Source of the DNA: an uncultured bacterium
GTDB taxonomy: Bacteria; Bacteroidota; Bacteroidia; Chitinophagales; CAIOSU01
Length of the DNA stretch: 14,649 bases
NCBI GenBank assembly: GCA_903861055.1
Contig: CAIOSU010000164.1
Location: 1 to 14,649, forward strand
Direction: 5' to 3'
The notes beneath the pieces are model-generated. The model did no database searches and had not been told where the DNA came from. It worked only from the letters and a program-made list of their open reading frames with translations. Each line of letters opens with the position of its first letter. The stretch's first letter is position 1. Shown here one piece after another: positions 8,996 through 13,705 of this stretch. A program made the translations under genes and the position numbers.

Positions 8996-10093
8996 ATGAA
9001 ATACATCACCACCCTGCTCTTGCTAGTCACAATAGTTGCAACGGGCAAATATACCAGTGCGCAATGTTTGAGTGCTTTTCAAGACCAGCGCAATTTCTTT
9101 TTTATAGTAGATGGTGGCAATATTATACAACAAGAGCACAACCTTATATACAACTACAAGGCGGGCCGAAACCACTTAGCATACCTTAGTTTCAACAACG
9201 ATTTTAAGATATATCACAATGGCTTAACCCAAACCTTGCAAACGTTTCCTCCAGTAAATTACTACTGCACCGACTATATCATGTTTGTAGAAAACCCAGG
9301 TAGCCAATACTATGTGCTATACGGCGAGAAAATGGACTTGATAAACAAAGGTGCTGGCCAAGTATATGGCGTGGGCGATAGCTTGGTGGCTTTTCAAGAT
9401 TATATGGGGCAGTTTCAGCTCTTTAAAGATGGCAGGGTATATGAAATAGACCAGCGAGAACCCTATATGGTAAAGGTAGAGGATAACATGATGGTTTACC
9501 TCGACCGAAATAACGAACTGCGTACTTTTTGGCAAGGAGACCTCATTACGCTTGAATACGGAAACCCACCCCAATCGGTACAAGTAGAACGCAACATTGC
9601 CGCTTATGTTGATTATATAGGCAATTTCAAGGTATTTTGGGCAGGCGACATTTACAATGTGCTCAGCTTTCAACCTGGTAGTTACAAAGCAGGCCAAAAC
9701 CTGGTAGCCTACATTGATAACCGAAGGCAGTTTAAAATATTTTACAAAGGCGAGAGTTTTGATATAATGAGCATTGAACCCAAATGGTACGATGTGCAGC
9801 AGAACTTTGTGGTTTGGGTAGACAACAACAATTACTTTAATGTATTTTACGAAGGCAAGTACGAGCGATTGGAAGGTTTTGTGCCCGCCAGCTACCAGAT
9901 AAGCAACAACCTGCTGGTGTACCCCAACCTTGACAACTACTTATTTGGCTACATCAACGGCAAAAAAGTAAAAGTATCGGATGAGGTAACTACTTGGTAC
10001 GAGGTGCAGAACGATGCCGTGAACTACTACAAAATCAAAAACTTCTTTAAGATTTATTGCGACGGCAAAATCACGAATGCTATTAATAGATAG
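8996..10093 (+). CDS. Secreted protein of unknown function made of ~9 tandem 35-residue beta repeats
   Basis: I do not recognise a named family. The protein has a hydrophobic signal peptide (MKYITTLLLLVTIVATG, cleavage probably after TSA before QC) and is then almost entirely repeats. About nine units of 33-36 residues follow the pattern xYxVxxNxVaYxDxxxxFKvFyxGxxxxI, for example NLVAYIDNRRQFKIFYKGES, NFVVWVDNNNYFNVFYEGKY and NIAAYVDYIGNFKVFWAGDI. The rhythm of two hydrophobic strands and a turn suggests a beta-propeller or beta-solenoid. No catalytic motif and no T9SS C-terminal domain are visible, so it probably stays periplasmic or outer-membrane associated. The start was chosen at the ATG at 8996 because it gives the best signal peptide. 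An in-frame ATG lies at 8984, and the frame is open from a TTG at 8963. The gene stands alone between a strong terminator and an AT-rich repeat. Confidence 0.82.
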   Translation: MKYITTLLLLVTIVATGKYTSAQCLSAFQDQRNFFFIVDGGNIIQQEHNLIYNYKAGRNHLAYLSFNNDFKIYHNGLTQTLQTFPPVNYYCTDYIMFVENPGSQYYVLYGEKMDLINKGAGQVYGVGDSLVAFQDYMGQFQLFKDGRVYEIDQREPYMVKVEDNMMVYLDRNNELRTFWQGDLITLEYGNPPQSVQVERNIAAYVDYIGNFKVFWAGDIYNVLSFQPGSYKAGQNLVAYIDNRRQFKIFYKGESFDIMSIEPKWYDVQQNFVVWVDNNNYFNVFYEGKYERLEGFVPASYQISNNLLVYPNLDNYLFGYINGKKVKVSDEVTTWYEVQNDAVNYYKIKNFFKIYCDGKITNAINR

Positions 10094-10175
10094 TTGGTTA
10101 TTGGTTAATCGGTTATTGGTTTATTAGTTGATTAGTATTTCCAAGAACCAATTAACTAATCAACTAGTAACCAAC
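10092..10175. repeat. AT-rich GGTTATTGGTTA-type repeat with an embedded dyad
   Basis: Directly after the stop codon of the repeat protein, the unit GTTATTGGTTA recurs (about 10096-10106 and 10112-10122). A dyad follows: 11 perfect pairs, 10125-10135 (TAGTTGATTAG) with 10156-10166. It extends outward through one G-T wobble to 10121/10170, with a loop of about 20 nt. It could act as a transcription terminator for the preceding gene or be a dispersed intergenic repeat. No coding potential is visible. Confidence 0.55.
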
Positions 10176-10200
10176 CCACAACAGGCAACTGTTTTTGCCT

Positions 10201-10208
10201 TATCTTTG
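10201..10208 (+). promoter_or_regulatory. Putative -7 promoter element of mrp-nifU
   Basis: TATCTTTG matches the Bacteroidota -7 consensus TAnnTTTG exactly and lies 21 nt before the mrp start codon. A transcription start about 7 nt downstream would leave a leader of roughly 15 nt. I see no convincing -33 element at the usual distance. Confidence 0.5.
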
Positions 10209-10229
10209 TTGAAAGTGAAAATGCCGTAG

Positions 10230-11327
10230 ATGTTGATTACCAAAGAACAAGTAATTGAGGCCCTGAGCCATGTAAACGACCCCGACCTGAAAAAGGACTT
10301 GGTAACGTTGAACATGATTGAGAATGTTGCCATTGAGGGCAACAAAGTAAGTTTTACAGTGGTACTTACCACCCCCGCCTGCCCACTTAAAGATGCCATT
10401 GAGCAAGATTGCCGACAGGCCATTGCCCAATATGTATCGGCGGATGCAGAGGTGGATCTTACTTTCGACTCGAAGGTAACTACCCGCCGTGTTGATAAAA
10501 AAGACGTATTACCAGGCGTAAAAAACATCATTGCCGTATCGTCGGGCAAGGGTGGTGTGGGCAAATCGACCGTAGCGGTAAACCTGGCACTGGCATTGCT
10601 AAAAAATGGCTCTACGGTAGGTATTGTAGATGCCGATATACATGGCCCATCAATACCCCTAATGCTGGGCATTAAAGGCAAGCGCCCCACCGTGCAGCAA
10701 ATTGATGGCAAACACTATATAGTGCCGCTGGAGGCTTATGGCCTTAAAGTGCTTTCTATCGGATTGTTGATTGATGAGCGCCAAGCCGTAGTATGGCGCG
10801 GCCCGATGGTATCATCGGCATTGCGGCAGTTTTTTACCGAATGCATTTGGGGCGATTTGGATTACCTTATACTTGACCTACCACCGGGCACCGGCGATGT
10901 GCACCTTACCTTGGCACAACAAATACCCATAACAGGCGCAGTAGTGGTTACCACCCCACAAAAAGTAGCCCTGGCCGATGCCCGCAAAGGCATTAGCATG
11001 TTTAAGATGGAAGGCATGAACATCCCGATTATTGGGGTGGTAGAAAACATGTCGTGGTTTACGCCTGCCGAATTGCCCGATAGCAAATACTACCTGTTTG
11101 GTAAAGGGGGCGGCGCTGCACTGGCCGATGAGTTTGAGGTTCCTTTGTTGGGACAAATACCATTGGTGCAGGGCATACGCGAAGGGGGCGACCAAGGCAA
11201 CCCGGCCGTATTGCAAAACGATGCCGCAACTACCGAAGCGTTTATGAACTTTGCCACCACCATGGAAAGGCAAGTAGCCATAATAAACAGTAAAGTAAAC
11301 CAAACGGCAGAAGCCCCAACCGTATGA
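10230..11327 (+). CDS. mrp: Mrp/ApbC (NBP35) family iron-sulfur cluster carrier ATPase
   Basis: A 365-residue cytoplasmic P-loop protein of the Mrp/ApbC family, which carries or transfers [4Fe-4S] clusters to target enzymes. Residues 1 to about 85 form a DUF59/MIP18 domain with the conserved Cys51 in TTPACPLKDAI. The ATPase domain follows, with a deviant Walker A motif SSGKGGVGKST (about 104-114), a switch-like DADIHGPSIP (134-143), and the Walker B region DYLILDLPPGTGDVHLT (211-227). In many homologues the segment after VENMS holds a CxxC that bridges a cluster between subunits. Here it reads WFTPAELPDSKYYLFGKGG with no Cys. The start at 10230 is well supported because the ATG 9 nt upstream hits an immediate stop. 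The stop overlaps the nifU start by 4 nt, so translation is probably coupled. Family call very secure. Confidence 0.96.
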   Translation: MLITKEQVIEALSHVNDPDLKKDLVTLNMIENVAIEGNKVSFTVVLTTPACPLKDAIEQDCRQAIAQYVSADAEVDLTFDSKVTTRRVDKKDVLPGVKNIIAVSSGKGGVGKSTVAVNLALALLKNGSTVGIVDADIHGPSIPLMLGIKGKRPTVQQIDGKHYIVPLEAYGLKVLSIGLLIDERQAVVWRGPMVSSALRQFFTECIWGDLDYLILDLPPGTGDVHLTLAQQIPITGAVVVTTPQKVALADARKGISMFKMEGMNIPIIGVVENMSWFTPAELPDSKYYLFGKGGGAALADEFEVPLLGQIPLVQGIREGGDQGNPAVLQNDAATTEAFMNFATTMERQVAIINSKVNQTAEAPTV

Positions 11328-11584
11328 GCACTACCTATACCCAAATGGAAGAACTGATAGCGCGTGTGGAAGCGTCGTTGGATACCATGCGCCCCTATTT
11401 GCGAAAAGACGGCGGAGATGTGGAAGTAGTGGAAATTGACGACCAGCAAACCCTTTGGGTGCGCTTGGTAGGTGCCTGCGAAACCTGCCCACAAAGCTTC
11501 ATGACCATGAAGGCCGGCATTGAAGAAGCCGTGAAAAACGCCGTACCCGAGATAGTGGCCGTGAAATCGATTGCGGCGAAGTAG
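11324..11584 (+). CDS. NifU-like C-terminal-domain iron-sulfur scaffold protein
   Basis: An 86-residue protein consisting only of the NifU C-terminal (Nfu) domain. The key motif is GACETCPQS with Cys52 and Cys55, the CxxC that binds a [4Fe-4S] cluster between two subunits. The upstream segment MRPYLRKDGGDVEVVEID is typical of the family. The ATG overlaps the mrp stop codon (ATGA). This arrangement suggests translational coupling and fits a role in handing a cluster to, or receiving it from, the Mrp carrier. The length is usual for stand-alone Nfu proteins in Bacteroidota. Confidence 0.95.
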   Translation: MSTTYTQMEELIARVEASLDTMRPYLRKDGGDVEVVEIDDQQTLWVRLVGACETCPQSFMTMKAGIEEAVKNAVPEIVAVKSIAAK

Positions 11585-11656
11585 TGGCAAGGCTTTAGGC
11601 TATCGCTAGACCCAATTACTTGTGTATATTGTTACATCTCATTATCCCCCCACTCG

Positions 11657-11677
11657 TCCTCGTCTTCAAGACGAGGA
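11657..11677. repeat. GC-rich palindrome between convergent genes
   Basis: TCCTCGTCTT and its reverse complement AAGACGAGGA flank a single C, giving a 10-bp inverted repeat in the 243-nt gap between nifU (+) and ohrR (-). As RNA it would fold to an 8-bp stem with a 5-nt loop. There is no T tract after it on either strand, so it is not a classical intrinsic terminator. It resembles the palindromic cores of dispersed intergenic repeats. Confidence 0.6.
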
Positions 11678-11827
11678 TGTAACGGACACCGCGTATTCAG
11701 ACGCCCTACATAACCCAACTTCCTATAAAGCTAGTACGTGAAACAAAGCCAAAAACAACAAACCGTACAATACAATTCTAATATAAAACAATTCGCATAA
11801 ATTATCCACAGGCCAACATCTGCGCTA

Positions 11828-12277
11828 CTACTCCGCCGCCAACGCCCCCACTATTTTATGCAGCGTAGCTTTAAATGCCACAACCTCCTCATGGGTAAGG
11901 GTGCCACCTGCCTGGAAATTGGCAATAACCTGCATGGGCACGCACAGGGCTTTTTCTTTCAACTGCTGCCCTGCTGGGCTTAGGCTTACCAGCACGCTGC
12001 GCGCATCTTCTTTTGAGCGCAACCTTACCAGTAGGCCCTTTTCTTCCATGCGCTTTAACAATGGGGTTAGCGTGTTTGTATCGAGCAAGAGTAGCCCGCC
12101 AATTTCGGTTACCGACAACGCACCCCGCTGCCACAGCACCAACAGCACCAAGTATTGCGGATAGGTGATATCCAGCTCGTGCAGCAGCGGGCCGTACATT
12201 TGGGTAGTAAGTCTCGATGCGGCGTATAGCGGAAAACACAGTTGGTTTTCCAAGTAAAGCAACTCCTCGTGCTTCAT
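11828..12277 (-). CDS. ohrR: OhrR-like MarR family peroxide-sensing transcriptional regulator
   Basis: A 149-residue winged-helix repressor of the MarR family, OhrR type. The N-terminal motif LENQLCFPLYAASR places Cys14 where OhrR proteins have their peroxide-sensing Cys. Tyr28 (TQMYGPLL) and Tyr39 (ITYPQYL) match the tyrosines that contact it. The DNA-binding part is visible as LSVTEIGGLLLLDTNTLTPL (about 64-73), followed by LLKRMEEKGLLVRLRSKEDARSVLVSLSP-type wing residues. A second Cys, Cys112 (ALCVP), could make it a two-Cys sensor, but its position does not clearly match the known resolving Cys. It is the last gene of the doxX-gpx-ohrR operon and overlaps gpx by 4 nt, which suggests autoregulation. 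OhrR-type is likely; the exact inducer is inferred. Confidence 0.88.
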   Translation of the reverse strand: MKHEELLYLENQLCFPLYAASRLTTQMYGPLLHELDITYPQYLVLLVLWQRGALSVTEIGGLLLLDTNTLTPLLKRMEEKGLLVRLRSKEDARSVLVSLSPAGQQLKEKALCVPMQVIANFQAGGTLTHEEVVAFKATLHKIVGALAAE

Positions 12278-12759
12278 TTTCCCAACAGTTTTTTAATCAT
12301 GGGTTCAATGGCCTCAGGTTTGGTAATCGGCGAAAACCGCTCAACCGGTTTGCCGTTTTTGTCTATCACAAACTTTGTAAAGTTCCATTTAATGCCACTG
12401 CCCAAAAAGCCGCCTAGTTTCGATTTGAGGTATTTAAACACCGGGTGCGTGTTGGTGCCATTTACGTCAGTCTTCTCCATGATAGGGAAACTCACGCCAT
12501 AATTAACTTGGCAAAACTCCTGTATATCGTTGGCACCGCCGGGCTCTTGCGCGCCAAACTGGTTGCACGGGAAACCAAGCACCACTAAGCCATCGTCTTT
12601 GTATTTGGTATATAGTTTTTCCAGGCCTTCGTATTGGGGCGTAAAGCCGCACTTGCTGGCGGTGTTTACCACCAATACCACTTTGCCTTTGTAGTTGTCC
12701 ATTTTTACCGGCTTGCCTTGCAAGCTCTTGGCCTCCAAATCATAAAATGCTGTATCCAT
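12274..12759 (-). CDS. gpx: Thiol (Cys-type) glutathione peroxidase
   Basis: A 161-residue glutathione peroxidase family enzyme that reduces hydrogen peroxide and organic hydroperoxides. The catalytic set is complete: Cys37 in NTASKCGFTP, Gln71 in GFPCNQFGAQEP, and Trp125-Asn126 in GIKWNFTKF. Cys83 in IQEFCQVNYGVSFPI corresponds to the resolving Cys of yeast Gpx3-type enzymes. The protein is therefore probably a two-Cys, thioredoxin-dependent peroxidase rather than a true glutathione user. The start was set at the ATG at 12759 (MDTAFYDLEA), because the extra 21 residues of the longer frame are not family-like and overlap the end of doxX. It lies 5 nt after the doxX stop, and its own stop overlaps the ohrR start by 4 nt. 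Confidence 0.95.
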   Translation of the reverse strand: MDTAFYDLEAKSLQGKPVKMDNYKGKVVLVVNTASKCGFTPQYEGLEKLYTKYKDDGLVVLGFPCNQFGAQEPGGANDIQEFCQVNYGVSFPIMEKTDVNGTNTHPVFKYLKSKLGGFLGSGIKWNFTKFVIDKNGKPVERFSPITKPEAIEPMIKKLLGK

Positions 12760-12764
12760 TGTAA

Positions 12765-13181
12765 TTACTTTTTTATTTTGTTGATGAAGTATGCTAAAGC
12801 GCCCGTTGACCACAACGCCCAAGCAATAAGCACGGGTTGAAAAAACAGGCGTATCAATCGCTTTTGGTCGGTATCGAGGCCGAATGCATCAATACCATTG
12901 GTATATTGGGCAATATTGCCCGGAAAAACCAGCACCAAAAACACTGCCAACAGAACACCAATGGTGGCCTTTTGTTTGGTCCAAAGTATCATACCTAGCC
13001 CAAACAATATTTCGACCACACCCGAAAGAACTACTACCAAATCTTTGCCCAGCGGCACCCAGTTGGGTACCTGTGCCTGGAACTCCTCTCGTTGAAAAGT
13101 AAGATGCCCGATACCTGCCAAAAGCATAAAAGCCCCCAACGCGATACGCAATATGTTTTGTAAAGTGCTTGTCTTTTGCAT
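12765..13181 (-). CDS. DoxX family integral membrane protein
   Basis: A 138-residue inner-membrane protein with about four predicted transmembrane helices (roughly residues 9-27, 47-66, 70-88 and 108-130). Family-like features are LLAGIGHLTFQREEF, VPNWVPLGKDLVVVLSGVVEILFGLG and the FPGNI motif in the third helix region. DoxX-type proteins are often found with redox and thiol-stress genes; the biochemical role of this subgroup is not settled. The start was chosen at the ATG at 13181 (MQKTSTLQN). The longer frame would run through the operator and promoter region and adds residues unlike the family. It is the first gene of the operon with gpx and ohrR. Confidence 0.88.
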   Translation of the reverse strand: MQKTSTLQNILRIALGAFMLLAGIGHLTFQREEFQAQVPNWVPLGKDLVVVLSGVVEILFGLGMILWTKQKATIGVLLAVFLVLVFPGNIAQYTNGIDAFGLDTDQKRLIRLFFQPVLIAWALWSTGALAYFINKIKK

Positions 13182-13194
13182 AGTTGTAAATTTA

Positions 13195-13223
13195 TATCGC
13201 TTACGATTATATCGTTCACGATA
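13195..13223. promoter_or_regulatory. Two tandem dyads, candidate operator of doxX-gpx-ohrR
   Basis: A perfect inverted repeat TATCGT-TC-ACGATA lies at 13210-13223. A second, imperfect copy TATCGC-TT-ACGATT lies at 13195-13208, and the centres are 15 bp apart. They lie between the consensus -7 box and the doxX start codon, so a bound repressor would cover the predicted transcription start. The best candidate binder is the OhrR-like protein encoded by the third gene, but no binding evidence exists here. Confidence 0.65.
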
Positions 13224-13231
13224 CAAATTTA
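13224..13231 (-). promoter_or_regulatory. Putative -7 promoter element of the doxX operon
   Basis: On the minus strand the sequence reads TAAATTTG, an exact match to the Bacteroidota -7 consensus TAnnTTTG. It directly abuts the perfect dyad at 13210-13223. A start about 7 nt downstream (near 13217) would fall inside that dyad and leave a leader of about 36 nt. No clear -33 box is visible at the usual spacing. Confidence 0.6.
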
Positions 13232-13311
13232 GGGAATAGGTTTGATAATGCCTAATCACAACCCAAAAAAAGGAAAAAACAATAAAAATAGAACCCACAA
13301 GCCCCACCAAT

Positions 13312-13450
13312 ACTCACTTCCTGGACGACAAAACCCGAGTTTTAGGGTCTATGCTTAACCGCGACTTCACTACCCTCTCGTACAGCCCACGCGCGCACCC
13401 TTCGATCTCGTTTAAAACGAGGCTTAGGATGACACGCAGGCTTCCGCAAC
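13312..13450. repeat. Dispersed-type intergenic repeat, copy 1
   Basis: It begins ACTCACTTCCTGGACGACAA, and at 13384-13430 contains a 47-nt block centred on the palindrome CTCGTTTAAAACGAG (13407-13421). It ends near GGCTTCCGC. The block differs from copy 2 at only four positions, each G here and A there. Read on the other strand, the part around the palindrome starts TGTCATCCTAAGCC and leads to ATCGAAGGGTG. This is similar to the GTCATCCTGAGC...TCGAAGG repeats I recall as widespread in bacterial intergenic regions. Confidence 0.7.
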
Positions 13451-13470
13451 CTGTTGGAACTCGCATCAAA

Positions 13471-13608
13471 ACTCACTTCTTGGACGACAAAACCCAATTT
13501 TAAGGCCTTTGCTGAAATGTGACTTTACAACCCAACCAAAGAGCCCACGCACGCACCCTTCAATCTCGTTTAAAACGAGACTTAAGATAATACTCCGGCT
13601 TCCGCCTT
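13471..13608. repeat. Dispersed-type intergenic repeat, copy 2
   Basis: It begins 159 nt after copy 1 with ACTCACTTCTTGGACGACAA, which has one mismatch in the first 25 nt. The middle (about 13496-13541) is strongly diverged. The core block 13542-13588 is again nearly identical, with the palindrome at 13565-13579 extended by a T-A pair on the outside. It ends CCGGCTTCCGCC. The tandem arrangement suggests local duplication followed by divergence. Confidence 0.7.
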
Positions 13609-13628
13609 TTAGCGTTTCACAACCCAGC

Positions 13629-13664
13629 CATTTTCAAATTTCCAAATTGGCACATTTTCAAATT
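13629..13664. repeat. CATTTTCAAATT direct repeat upstream of smc
   Basis: CATTTTCAAATT occurs at 13629-13640 and again at 13653-13664, with TCCAAATTGG between them. This low-complexity unit sits immediately upstream of the putative smc -7 box. It resembles short AT-rich repeats seen in front of genes in Bacteroidota. No function is assigned. Confidence 0.5.
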
Positions 13665-13672
13665 GAATGGCG

Positions 13673-13680
13673 TAAATTTG
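13673..13680 (+). promoter_or_regulatory. Putative -7 promoter element of smc
   Basis: TAAATTTG matches the Bacteroidota -7 consensus exactly and lies 25 nt before the TTG start of smc. It predicts a very short leader of roughly 18 nt. The same octamer occurs in the doxX promoter. Confidence 0.5.
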
Positions 13681-13705
13681 CCCTCCGCATAAACACTACC
13701 GCGCC

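Larger units (their letters stand above)
13182..13705. other. 524-nt intergenic region between doxX and smc
   Basis: This gap between divergent genes holds, from left to right: the doxX leader with its double dyad and -7 box; an A-rich stretch (about 13260-13300); two copies of a diverged repeat (13312-13450 and 13471-13608); a short TTTTCAAATT direct repeat; and the putative smc promoter. Short open frames here show no family features, and the two repeat copies have different frames and insertions, so I call no gene. Confidence 0.7.

Noticed and set aside
10878..11590. Long minus-strand frames opposite mrp and nifU.
   Set aside because: The + strand encodes complete conserved protein families there. 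The antisense frames carry no family motif and depend on its codon bias.
11802..11810. TTATCCACA, a perfect DnaA-box consensus in an AT-rich gap, as a possible replication origin.
   Set aside because: Only one full match is present and there is no cluster of boxes, no DNA-unwinding repeats and no dnaA or other origin-linked gene. A single 9-mer is easily found by chance.
12760..12822. An upstream extension of the gpx frame by 21 residues.
   Set aside because: It would overlap the end of doxX and adds residues not seen in the family, whereas the ATG at 12759 gives the usual length of 161.
13182..13310. An upstream extension of the doxX frame by 43 residues.
   Set aside because: It would run through the -7 box and the double dyad. 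The ATG at 13181 gives a protein of normal family length.
13312..13608. The two repeat copies as the start of a CRISPR array.
   Set aside because: There are only two copies, they are long and diverged, the spacing is 159 nt, and no cas gene is present.
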